NCBI GenBank assembly: GCA_050084985.1
Contig: JBITNC010000001.1
Span: 27,776,001-27,840,000, forward strand
Source: Nageia nagi
Taxonomy: Eukaryota > Pinophyta
Reading direction: 5' to 3'
Length of the DNA stretch: 64,000 bases
Positions 46,501 through 57,425 of this stretch are shown piece after piece. The notes beneath the pieces are model-generated. The model ran no database searches. It had not been told where the DNA came from and was given only the letters and a program-made list of their open reading frames with translations. Positions within the stretch are counted from its first letter, which is position 1, and the number at the start of each line of letters is the position of its first letter. A program made the position numbers and the translations under genes.

Positions 46501-46880
46501 TGCAGGACATTGTGTCTTTAAGGATACTAGTTTTGTGGAAGGCGAATAAAACACCCATCATATATATAGAATTTTTAAGCAAAATACAAGAGGCTATGGT
46601 GGATAGTTCAAATATCAATAGCTTAATAGCTTCATTTAATGAGAAAGGTATACTGCAATTCTTTGAGTACTATGAAAAGATAAAAGTTAGTCTACAATAA
46701 TTTCTCTAGACTCATGGGAAATTTTCATATGATATCCCTAATTTAATGGCTTTGTCCAGGTTTCAATTGAAGGATATATCTAATGTCCAAGAGAATTAGC
46801 CCAAAGTGTAGCAATTAATTAGTAGTTAAGTCATGTTTTTAAGTGTTTTACCTGTTTGGGTCCCAAATTTCTTTCAATAA
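43545..46880 (+). pseudogene. Extra sense ORF downstream of integrase in Gypsy-F, unknown function
   Basis: From ATG 43545 (MSSASKLIELIKGAFDPSNR) the sequence reads as a long protein in one frame to about 44400, then in a second frame from 44467 to 46125 and a third from about 46330 to 46880. Stops are mostly TAA or TAG in contexts where Gln or Trp would fit, so about 1,100 codons were once open. N-terminal part: MVLNLTPQAIIATFNPPTSQ and LILLDPNMIPSPAKSLKVVN. Middle: an acidic stretch (DDVDSLDEGSLDEEESS, about 44925-44970) and a Pro/Ile-rich stretch. Residues from 45775 to 46125 form a clear coiled coil (YNKVLKSKESLKKQLELQNS with heptad spacing). I do not recognise the family. It is not gag, env-like (no signal peptide or membrane segment seen), nor PMD. 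Confidence 0.65.
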
Positions 46881-47031
46881 AGCAAAATTTTCCCTCAAAA
46901 GTCACTAGAATGTATACTTATATGTAGTTCTACATTTTAGGGAGGACCCCAAAAGTGTATTCAATGTATTTTAAGCATTCTTTTGTAGTTGTGGAGATTT
47001 TAAAGTCTTTCACATGAAAATAAGCTAAGTA

Positions 47032-47046
47032 TAAAGGGATCCGGGA
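47032..47046 (+). promoter_or_regulatory. PPT-like tract of Gypsy-F
   Basis: AAAGGGATCCGGGAG, purine-rich, directly before the 3' LTR. Confidence 0.5.
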
Positions 47047-48576
47047 GTAGATGATGTCATGCAGAGTAGAAGAGTTTCATTTTTGCCTTATCATCGAACT
47101 TGGGAGATGATGATGTCATTAGAGGAGTTTGTGAAATGGGAAGGTCCTATTTTGGTTCTTTCTTCTAAGCCTGAAGATAGATGATGTCATGAAAAGTAGT
47201 GAAGTTTCATTTTTATCTTTTCATCGAACTTAAGAGATGATGATGTCATCAGAGGAGTTTGTAGAGTTTCAAGGTCCTATTTTGGTTCTTTCTTTTGAAC
47301 CTGAGGAGAGATGACATCATTTAAAGAATTCAAAATTTTAAAGTTCACTTGACCCAGCAACCTTGGGTAGAAGTAGAGTAAAAATAACAAAGTGTAAGAC
47401 CTTTTGTAATGTGACATCACCTGGAGTAGCAAAGTTTCATTTTTGTCTTATAACTAAATCTGAAGAGAGATGAGGACATCAAGAGGATCTGCAACCCTTG
47501 GCGAAGATGGAATAGAGAAGAAATGAACCAAGTAAAAAATGACCCGAAGGAAATGCCACAAAGTATAGAGATCCCATTATTATCCTTACCACCAAGCTTA
47601 TGATAAGTGACATCATTAAGGAGCATTTGCAATTTTGGTTTGATTCAACATAAAGCTAGAGAGAAGGAATAAGAAGAAAAAGGCTCAATATACAAACTGA
47701 CATCTTCAAAATGACCATAGAGCTTCAAGAGAGAAGCAGATATAAAAGTAAATGCCTAGAAAAGCTCATAATATTTTGAAACCATAGGAGTAGCACCCAA
47801 AAACTTATGAAATAGCTTTTTACTTCCATAGAAATAGGAACAATTACATAGAACATTGTTAAAACTGTAGACCATTATAGAGGATTCTAGAAAAGATGTA
47901 TGTGGTCAAAAAAAATCATAATACATAACTATCAACCAAGAAAACTTTAGAAAAGAAGATCAGACCTATTGAGGCATTTTTATGTAATCGTTCGATCTTT
48001 TTAGTTACATTATAGTTACTTTGCTTTATGTATAAGGAGAGGTAGTAATAAGGCAATAGGAGGGGATCCCTAGTATTGCCCTTTGTATTTATTTTCGAAG
48101 ACCTTTTATTTCCCCACAATATGATACTATATTGACCCTTCTCTCCCAACACTTATTACAATTGTTCTTAATATGGTTACGTTGTGGCAATTGATGAATG
48201 TTTCTTGAATAATAATAGCAATGTGTTGGAATAACTATGTTTGCTACATGGTAAAATGTATGTTGAGGAATAATTAAGAGAGTAAAGGCTTGCTCTATGG
48301 CTACTACACTAGATTCTCACCAAGGTTTCACACACTATGAAAGCCTACGTTGAACTAGTGATTTGCCCCTTTGCATTATTCCTTGTTACTCTATCTCTTT
48401 ATTTTATTCCTCACATTTTTGCCCTTTTTTTCCTTTCTAATTACTTATTCTTTATAATTTATACCCAATATATAAGGAACTGACCTTCTCCGAAGATCAT
48501 ATTATCGTAAATAGTTTGTTCATAGTATACTATTGCTGAGATTGTAGTAGGTGAATATATTACACAATCTTAATCA
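47047..48576 (+). repeat. 3' LTR of Gypsy-F
   Basis: Pairs with 35235-36932 and ends TTACACAATCTTAATCA. Its first part holds a ~130-bp tandem duplication (47048-47177 and 47178-47307; TAGATGATGTCATG starts each) not seen in full in the 5' LTR. Unlike the 5' LTR it has only one copy of the 285-bp block (47839-48123). Confidence 0.85.
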
Positions 48577-50910
48577 AAAACACCTTTAAATGTTGAGAAT
48601 ACTCCTAAAATAAACTTTGTTGAGATGAGTCTAACCTTTTAGAATTAAACAACTTAATTTTGTTTTAAGGTTGATAAAGAAACTTTAAAAAAAGCTAAAA
48701 TATCTTCTTCTTTTTCACTTTCATCCATTGAATCATGGTTGATATGCTAAAATAAGTTTATAACCACCCTCTCAAAACTAAATTTGAATTATCATAATTC
48801 TCTACTATTGAATTTTATGTTGATCAACTTCAAATTCAAAGTCTTTTAGATAAGAACAAAAAAGAAATCTTGAAATTTCTTTATAAACTACTACCATATA
48901 TCCAATTAATGGATGCTACCATATATATATATTGAAGAAATAATAATTCATCTTCCAACAATATTTGTAGAGGTTACACAATCAACTTTTTAACATCTTG
49001 CATTATGAAAAATAAAATACATGACCAATATCATTGCTTTAGTTCTATTGTTGAAGTATTAGAAGAAAGACTTTATAAATCTTATATTACTATTCTCAAA
49101 AATAGTCTTACATACTTCTTGGTGATTAAGATATCTTTAAACTCAAATTAAATTGATCATATACATCATAAACAAGTGTAATTTGAAGTCATACTATCAT
49201 ATATTATAAACAAGTTACATAGTCCTCAAGGAGAATTTTCCACTCCCAAAAATTTATAAAACAACCAATATGAACACTTTATGCATTAAAATTCTAAATA
49301 AATGGAAGTATAGAGTAATGATTAACAATATTACAACTATTAAAAATCATAAATAAAGCTTGTTGATATTTTTGAATGTACTAGAAATCAAGCTTGGATA
49401 CAATAAACTTCTATTTACATATTACCATGCAATTAGATTTCAACCTTGGATTTATTAGCTAGCTCCATTTAAGGACAGCTCAATTTAGATTCTACCAACG
49501 ATACTAATATACCAAGGAGTGAAAATATTAACTTATTCATAGCCAAAATTATTTAATATCAATATCAAATAATGGATATCAGGAAGAAATCATGGGGAAA
49601 TTTAGTCCAAGCTTCTTAGCTTTCACAACAAGCAATGATTTATACTACATAGATGTATTGGAAGAATCAAAATGATATACCAACCAATAAGAAGAGGAAG
49701 AGACAAAGTAATCAAATGAACTTTATAAACAACTTCTTGACATTGCCTTTAATACCTTTATCTCAAAAGAAGCAATTGATATAAAATTGTCAAATTTAAT
49801 TAAAGGTATACAAAAAGGCTACAAAAATAAATATGTCATAAAATTGATCACAAATCTTTAAAATAAATCTATTTCAAAATAGGGATATAAAGATTTTTCA
49901 ATAAATTATATGAATTCAAGAGTTTGTTATACATAATAGAATGACTTGATCAACAGTCAAATCCATAATATACTATCTCTAACACAATAGTATATCCTTT
50001 TTTTAAAAAAAAAAACTTCTTATAGGAGGGCAAATGCTCATTGTTCAAATATCCTTTGAACAAATTAATTTTGATAGAATAAAGAATTTCAATCAAAAAT
50101 TTAAATTTCTTGATCACAAATTTGATCACTTAGGAATCCAAGAGTTTGATCAGTGATACAAGAATTAATCATAAATATATAAACCAATTTTTTGATCACA
50201 ACATTGATTAATGCATTAGATATGCAATTCTAGTTTAAATGTATTCCATACATTTTGAGAAACTCATAAGGTCATAAATTAATATTTATGAGGAAATTGA
50301 AATAAATTTTGATAGATATGGATACCCAATATCATCTATTTTAATCTCTAAAATTTTTATTAAATTCTTAGGATTTTGAAAAATAGACCAATTTTATGAC
50401 TTAAGCCCAAAAATGGGGTAAAACAAAATGGAATTTCAGTTTCTAGAAAAGGTATAAGTATTATATATCAAAATGACTAGCTCAACGAGATGATTACAAT
50501 AGACCAGATCATAAAATAATGATAAAAAATGGTATTTTGACCATTTGAAGCCTAGAATGGAGGATCTAGAAAAAATAACTTTTGGGAATTTTTCTAAAAA
50601 TTGAGAAAATGAAGTCAAAAAAATTTTCTATTAATTTTATCATGACCAAAGAGGTCTTAGAAGACTGGAAATCAAATTTTATATTTTTTAGAGCTCATAT
50701 TTTGTTACTATGATTTTTTTATTATCATTTTTACCAAAAAAGGGCTCAAAAATAGTGTAATCATAAAACCAAAATATCTTTTGAATTTTTAAATCCGATT
50801 GAGATGATTATTTTTTGTTGTATTTTAAATCAAATAGTAGATTAAATTAAAACCAAAATATATATTTTTAATAAATAATTAATTAATAAATTAACTAAGA
50901 AATTAAATTG
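48577..50910. other. Copia-E internal DNA right of Gypsy-F, no gene
   Basis: AT-rich on both strands. Long but fully decayed; no domain recognised. Confidence 0.4.
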
Positions 50911-51370
50911 CTTACCCAATATGAAGGGGACTTATCCGATTAAATTACTACCTATTAGATGAAGAAAAACATTATCAAATGGATACAAGGCTTATCCAAC
51001 AAATATAGGGCTTACTCGACGATTTACTTCCTTACCTGACAATCAAAACCCTTACATGATGGTCAAACTTCTTACCTGATGGATCAAGGGCTTATGCAAC
51101 AGACCTTATCGATGGTTAAAATCATTATCCGATGGGTCATTTTATTACCTAATGGGTCAAGGGTTTACTGAAAGACCTTACTCAATGGTTAAAAACCTTA
51201 TTCGATGAGCCATTTTCTTATTCGATGGGTCAAGGGCTTACTCGACAAACCTTACCTGATTGTTAAAAACCTTATCTGATGGGCCATTTTCTTACCCAAT
51301 GGATCAAAGGATTTCCTAATAAACCTTATCTTAACCGAAAGATAACATTCTTACCCAATAGATATCACAA
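50911..51370. repeat. 73-74-bp minisatellite with ~20-bp sub-motif
   Basis: Higher-order units start at 51071, 51144, 51217 and 51291 (spacing 73, 73, 74). Each has three to four variants of CTTA(T/C)CYGATGG, e.g. CTTATTCGATGGGTCAAGGG and CTTACTCGACAAACCTTACC. Looser copies extend left to about 50911 and right to 51370. Confidence 0.85.
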
Positions 51371-52869
51371 AAACCAAGACAAAATGACATGGCAAAATGG
51401 GTCCCATAAAAAAACATTACATAACCATAACTTTATTATTTAAGCTCTATTTTTTATTATTCAAGAATTAATAGATAGATATTGATAAAGGATATCTAAA
51501 AATTTTCTCTAAAATAAATTTTACTAGAATAAAACTTTGTATATACACCTAAATTCTAAGATTAATAATTTGGTCAAAATTTCATTGATTTTAAAAGTGG
51601 GTACCCAAATTTACACCATTCAAAATCAAATTATAGATAGTGTATATACTTTCAAATGTAAATATATAAATCTGAAATTCATTTTGCTAGAGATATTTCC
51701 ACTTAAAATGTAAAAATATTAAATCTCATATATATATGAAACACAAAGTTAGTAATATAACATTTATATTCACCAAATATTTAATAATGTAATATTTAAA
51801 TTATTCATTGGTCAAATGGATCCAACTATAAGATTTTGAATAAATCTTAAAAGTTTAATCAAACTTGCCACAATGAAAAAGTGCTCTTATAAAGTAAACA
51901 CTCTTTTAAATATATTTAGCAATGCTTCTTTTTAAAATGTTCTAAGAGAAGACATTTTTAAAAAAATTATTTTATTATCTTCCAGCTTTGTCTTATCACA
52001 ATCATAAGTGTTGACTATTTATTATAGAAACTTCTGCTAAATCATAGAAAAGAAAAGCTCACAAAGTTATTCTATTAAAGAACTAGCTTTTGAAATATCT
52101 ATTGGTTACATATCTTTTTATGGAAAATACCATATATAATATTATTTGGATAGTTTGCAACCAATATTTTTTTTAGTGACAACACTAGCTTTTAGTAAAC
52201 TTTTTAAAAGAAAGAAATATTTTCCAAAAGAACTCTACGTAGAGTTTATTATTCACTATTAGAGTTTACTGAAAAGTTTGTATATGAAACTGTTATTGTA
52301 AGCTTGAAGCTCATCATCATGGGAGAGATACCCATCAAGATTTAAACCAGAAGAAAGACTTTTAATTTAATAAAAAAATACCAAGAATGTTAAAATAACA
52401 ATACCCAAAAAATATAAATGAGATTGCATTTCTACTATAGAGAAGAATTTTCTATCCATTAGCAAATATTTATATATATTATGATAAATAGAATGAATAT
52501 AAAGAAAAAAAAAAGTTCTTTATATTCAATAGAGAAATTTATGTTATTAAAAATAGTAAAGAGATTACAAAAAAAGCTCCATGAATGAGTTGTTGACTTG
52601 TCCTTTATGGATTATACAATTGACTATCATTGCAACTTTTTAGATCTCAATAAGAATTAAGAGAGATTAGTATGTTACAATGAACATTAGGGGATAATCT
52701 AGGATTGCAATTCATACACAATACTCATGAAATAGAATAATATAATCTTCCAAGTGCATTATTAAAAAAAAAAATACATAACAATATTACAAATCTAGAA
52801 ATGAATAATTTAAAAGGTAAAAGAGTTCGAGGATACCTCATAAGCAGTAGCTCTTGCTATCTTGAACAA
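51371..52869. other. Copia-E 5' internal DNA, no gene
   Basis: AT-rich; the place where leader and gag of Copia-E should be, but no coding trace is visible. Confidence 0.4.
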
Positions 52870-52881
52870 GCTTTGATACCA
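52870..52881 (-). promoter_or_regulatory. Primer binding site of Copia-E
   Basis: TGGTATCAAAGC on the minus strand, one mismatch from the initiator tRNA-Met complement, 2 bp inside the LTR. Confidence 0.75.
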
Positions 52882-52883
52882 CT

Positions 52884-53143
52884 TGTTGCATCTTTAAAAT
52901 AAGATAGATAAGACTACTGATGTAGTATACAGTAGACCTTAAATTCTTTTTACTCAAAAAAACTATTCTACTACAATCTTTTTACTCAAAAAAACTATTC
53001 TACTACACTAAATATAGAGACACCAGTCAGACAAAATTAATACCAACATATGAAGTGGTTTCTCTCAACTTGAGAGTACATCCACTATAAATCCTCCATG
53101 AATCCATTACTCTTCAGTGAAAACACAATAGTAATATATCTCT
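52884..53143 (-). repeat. 5' LTR of Copia-E, inner part
   Basis: Starts TGTTGCATC. Interrupted by Copia-2 at 53144. Holds a 32-bp tandem duplication (CTTTTTACTCAAAAAAAC starts each copy, about 52946 and 52978) absent from the 3' LTR. The last five bases, TCTCT (53139-53143), are the Copia-2 target duplication. Confidence 0.85.
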
Positions 53144-53632
53144 TGAAGGATTTGATCTAGATCTAAACAAATCCTCTAGGACCTTAGACTAGGAAACTCA
53201 AGTGTACACAAGATAACACAATCACTCAAGATAACACATCAATATAATGTGGTTCCTCCCTCCTTGGGAGTACATCCACAACTAGTTCTCTTATTCTCAA
53301 ATCTATGTCTCTCTTACAACTATTCTCTAGCTCTCTCCTACACAACCAAGTAGAGTAATTTTACTCAAAACTTAGATATCTTTACAAGAAGAGAGGCCCT
53401 CTATTTATAGGTTGAGAGCACCTCCCTAACCTTCCTTTAACCCAAGGGTAAGGTTAGGGTTACATTAAATGTATCACCAAACTTCAACCTACCAACTAAC
53501 TCCTTTGGTAAAGTTAAAGTCTACATATTAAAGAATTCTATTAATCTCTTAAGGTATCTACATACCCTTAAGTGATTAATTGAATTTACAAGGAGTTTAG
53601 ATATTCACAATATTTCATTACAAATTCTAACA
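53144..53632 (-). repeat. 3' LTR of Copia-2
   Basis: 489 bp, TGAAGGATTTGATC...CAAATTCTAACA on the plus strand. TATA box TATAAATA (minus) at 53402-53409. Confidence 0.97.
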
Positions 53633-53643
53633 CTCCCCCTTAA
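53633..53643 (-). promoter_or_regulatory. Polypurine tract of Copia-2
   Basis: TTAAGGGGGAG on the minus strand, directly before the 3' LTR. Confidence 0.88.
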
Positions 53644-54128
53644 TGCAATATTGGGATAGAGCGTAGAAGAGAGAAGAGAGAGAGTAAGAGAGAGTTCTCC
53701 TCCATAGAGATACAAGTGGAGATGAGAACTTTTACATATTTTAAGAATCTTTTTGAGAACTAGTATGAGACTCACTACATTACCATTTGACAAAAAATGG
53801 TTTACAATACAATCATTAACCATAACTGGTTTCACTGTACATAGTAGTCGATCAACTTTAAGCTGACATGTGAGTCTCCATGAGCTTGATTTCACAAGGT
53901 GAGTAACCTGCATTTCTAAAGAAGATCCTGCATGTTACAAGCAACTCATGAACAAAATCAGTTAGATGCATCATATATTCAAATAAGAGAATTAAATAAT
54001 GCCATCTTATAAATAACTGATCAATGGTGCACTATAAGCCATCACGGAGATGCCAAGCCATCACTCATAGTCACCTGTTGTATATAGACATGTGTTGATT
54101 TTAAAATAGAGCATAAAAATTGTACAAC

Positions 54129-54389
54129 GAGTTTCTCACGCAGAGCAAACTCACCACGGAGGTATAGAATGTACAACAAGTTCGTCACGCAGAGCGAACT
54201 TACCACGGAGGTATATTAATTATATGCTCAAAATTTGTACAATAAGTTTCTCACGTAGAGCAAACTCACTACGGAGGTATAAAATGTACAACAAGTTTGT
54301 CACGTAGAGCAAACTTACCACTGAGGTATAAAATAATCAACACTCTATAACAATAATTGTACAATAAGTTTGTCACGCAAAGCAAACTT
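54129..54389 (-). repeat. Tandem hairpin repeat in the Copia-2 3' UTR (5 units)
   Basis: Hairpins at 54129-54152, 54178-54201, 54244-54267, 54293-54316 and 54366-54389. Stems as read on the element strand: GAGTTT/AAACTC; AAGTTCG/CGAACTT; GAGTTT/AAACTT (one G-U pair); AAGTTTG/CAAACTT twice. Three variants keep pairing by matched or wobble changes. The flank ACCTCC(G/A)TGGTAAG-like block is shared with Copia-1. The rest of the 3' UTR (53644-54128) is unremarkable. Confidence 0.88.
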
Positions 54390-54461
54390 ACCACTGAGGT
54401 ATAGAATGTACAATCAAAAAAGGGGCCTCTTAGAGGTGAAGTTGTCATCACTAACAAAAGT

Positions 54462-55926
54462 TTAAACTTCACTCCCCCTTGAGGGCAACTTCACCAACCC
54501 GAGAGAATCCCTAAGCTTGCAGAAGTGAGCTTCAGGAAGGGGCTTGGTGAACAAATCAACGGAGTTGTTAGTAGATGGACAATACTGCAAGTGTATGATA
54601 TCATCTAGAACCTTCTCCCTGATAAAATGAGCTTGGATTTCTACATGTTTGGTTCGCTGATGGAACACAAGATTCTTAGCCAAAGAGATAGCCGATTGAT
54701 TGTCTGACGAAATAAGAGATGGGCCATTTTGCGTATACCCAATTTCGTTCAGAAGATGTCTTAGCCAAATAGCTTCTTGGGCGGCAACAGACATGGCTCG
54801 ATATTCAGCTTCGGGGGTAGAGAGAGTCACAGTAGGTTGCTTCTTGGAAGCCCAAGAGATAGCACCTGAACCAATGCTAAACACATATGCAGAGGTTGAT
54901 TTTCTGTCATCTCTATCTCCCCCATAATCAGAATCTGAGAACCCTGAGAGAACAATTGAGGGCACTTTGGAATACTTAAGAGCAAGATCCTTTGTCCCTG
55001 TGACATACCTCAAGATTTGCTTAACAGCATTGAGGTGTTCAACATATGGTTTTTGCATGAATCGTGCCATCAGATTCACTGCAAAGGTAATATCAGGACA
55101 AGAGATAGTCAGATACAGAAGACTACCAATCAACTGTCTATAAGCTGTAGCATCAGCCAACTGAGAATCTGAGCTCAGTGATACAACGATTCCAGGAGAA
55201 ATAGGTATTGCAGCATATTTACACTCCTCCATTCCAAACTTTTGCAAGATGTCTGATATATACTTAGATTGACTAAGATAAGTACAATCTTTGTGTTGGT
55301 ATACTTGCATCCCAAGATAGTAATGCAATAGACCTAGATTAGTCATTTCAAATGTTGCTTTGAGTTTGGAGATGCACTCTTGGATGATTTCAATATTATT
55401 GCCTGTTATGAGAAGATCATCCACATAAAGGAGAATTATGACCACGTCTTGTCCTTGATTGAGTACATATAGATCTGAATCTAAGAAGCATTTGGAAAAA
55501 ACCAATATCTGCAAAGAATCCTAAAATTTTCTTGTACCATGCTCTAGGTGCTTGCTTAAGTCCATACAAAGACTTCTTTAGCTTACACACAAGAGACTCT
55601 TTTCCTTCTGGAATAAATCCTTCTGGTTGATTCATGTAGATTTCAACATCTAAGTCACCATTGAGAAATGCACTTTTGACATCAAGTTGAAAAGCTTTCC
55701 ATCCTTGAGCTGCAGAAAGAGCAAGAATTATTCTGATAATAGGCATCTTGGCTACAGGAGCAAAGGTTTCCTCATAATCAACACCATATTTTTGAGTGAA
55801 TCCTTTGGCCACTAATCTTGCCTTGTATTTTTCAATTTTTCCATTAGAATTGTACTTGACCTTGTATATCCATTTATTGCCAATCACATTTTTCTCATTG
55901 GGATAAGGAACCAAATCCCAAGTTTC
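54462..55926 (-). pseudogene. Copia-2 reverse transcriptase and RNase H, one frameshift
   Basis: RT begins near ETWDLVPYPNEKNVIGNKW (about 55926), includes the LDVKSAFLNGDL motif with the first catalytic Asp and QAPRAWYKK. It shifts frame at a run of six T (plus strand A at 55496-55501; five in Copia-1). It continues with LYVLNQGQDVVIILLYVDDL, the YVDD box at 55427-55416. RNase H follows: GFSDSDYGGDRDDRKSTSAY (catalytic Asp), EAEYRAMSVAAQEAIWLRHL (Glu), SSDNQSAISLAKN (Asp), HVEIQAHFIREKV. The C-terminus SRGSEV is as in Copia-1. Apart from the one-base insertion this is an intact gene: 350 open codons after the shift. It copies RNA to DNA and degrades the template. Confidence 0.93.
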
Positions 55927-57425
55927 ATTTTTCATGAGAGCCTCATACTCAACTTTCATAGCTTCCATCCAACACTCTTGCTTGGAAGCTTCTTTGAAGG
56001 TTGATGGCTCATGCATATTATCAATTTTGGCAAATAAGGATTTATTCAAGGTCATACTTCTTGTAATTCTCTGTGCTGGAGAATTTTGCTCTTGTGGTGA
56101 CTTCTCTACATGCTCATCCAACCAGTTAGGTGCAGGCGAAGAATCATCTGTATCAGACACTTCAGCATGAGAGGTCATATCCTCAGAAAGTTCATTGAAC
56201 TTAACATCCCTAGACACAAAGACTATTTTATGGGATGAAGAGTAGAGCCTGTAACCTCTATGCTGATTATCATACCCCACAAAGATGCATTTTTCTGATC
56301 GTTTATCTAGCTTCTTTCTTTTCTCTGAGGTAATGAAGGCAAATGCATCACAACCGAAGACCCTGAAGTGTGAGAGGTTAGGTTTCTTTCCTGTCCATGC
56401 TTCATATGGAGTTTTACCTTCAACTGCCTTAGTAGGACACCTATTTAGGGTGTGAATAGCAGTGTGAACAACTTCTCCCCATAAGAAACTAGGAAGGTTA
56501 CCCAACATGCATCTTGCCATTTCCATAATGGTGCGATTCTTCCTTTTAGCAACTCCATTTTGCTGAGGGGTGTAAGGGATTGTGAATTGTCGCTTAATCC
56601 CATGTTTAACACAAAAGTCGTTAAACTCATTGCTATTATATTCACCCCCATTGTCAGATCTCAGCATCTTGATCTTAAAATCAGTTTGATTTTCAACAAG
56701 TGCCTTGAAGTCTCTAAACCTGTCAAAAGTTTGATCCTTGTGCTCAAGTAGATAACCAAATGTCATCCTACTGAAGTCATCAATGAAGGTCAGAACATAA
56801 GAAGCTCCACCTAGTGACTTAGTCTGAAAAGGACCCATCAAATCTGAATGCACAAGCTGAAGAGGACAAGTAGCTCAAGTTGCCTTATCTTTTTCAAACT
56901 TTTGCCTATGCATCTTTCCTAGAATGCACCTTTCACAAAGACCAATTATGGGTGAAATATTAGGTAAACCTTCCACAAGTGCTTGAGTTTTCATATCTTG
57001 AATACTCTTGTGGTTAAGCTGTCCTAATCGTTGATGCCAAAGATTACCTTTTGAACAAACATTTGCAGCAAGACAAATCTTTGAAGGTACTTGATCCACA
57101 ATATAAAGGTCATTCTTTACTGATCCTTTCAACAAAGTGGCAAGTCCTTTCTTAACACACCAAGAGTGTGAGGTAAACTCAAATGAGCATCCTTTCCTTG
57201 TAATTTGAATCACGGAGATGAGATTCATCCTTAGTTTAGGCACATAAAAGACATTATCAAGAGTCTTTCCATGAATCTTCACACTCCCTATTCCGTGAAC
57301 ATCAAGGACTGTATTATCACCTATCACAACTGCATCCTTTTTGTACTTATGAAAGTTTTCAAACTTATCCTTTTCATAACACTGTGATTAGTGCATCCTG
57401 AATCAACAATCCAATCATTTGAAAT
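55927..57425 (-). pseudogene. Copia-2 protease and integrase, with stop and active-site mutation
   Basis: The protease has WIVDSGCTNH (catalytic D-S-G at 57404-57396). A frameshift near 57375 follows, then VIGDNTVLDVHGIGSVKIHG and FYVPKLRMNLISV. Integrase starts with an HHCC zinc finger (WHQRLGQLNH ... CERC). A TGA at 56872-56874 replaces an Arg codon (KAT-stop-ATC). The core has LVHSDLMGPF (Asp 1), KMLRSDNGGEYNSNEF (Asp 2) and, exactly 35 residues further, QQNGVAKRKNR, where copia integrases have GVAERKNR. The third catalytic residue is thus Lys (codon AAA at 56547-56545) instead of Glu. The family tail (HFRVFGCDAFAFITSEKRKK, KCIFVGYDNQHRGYRLY) is intact. It should not be able to insert DNA. 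Confidence 0.92.

Larger units (their letters stand above)
35235..48576 (+). mobile_element. Gypsy-F: Ty3/gypsy retrotransposon with extra 3' ORF
   Basis: A ~13.3-kb element in opposite orientation inside Copia-E. Order: 5' LTR, PBS-like site, gag, protease, RNase H, RT, RT-linked RNase H, integrase (zinc finger, D,D35E core, C-terminal domain), about 0.6 kb spacer, a ~3.3-kb unidentified sense ORF, PPT, 3' LTR. Every gene is decayed by stops and frameshifts, and the LTRs are clearly diverged. The large size, extra ORF and extra RNase H fit the Tat-type branch; that is inference. Confidence 0.88.

Noticed and set aside
43545-46880. Envelope-like gene in Gypsy-F
   Set aside because: No signal peptide, transmembrane segment or furin-like site visible; coiled coil alone is not evidence.
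54700-54927. Plus-strand open frame inside Copia-2 RNase H
   Set aside because: Shadow of the pol gene on the other strand.
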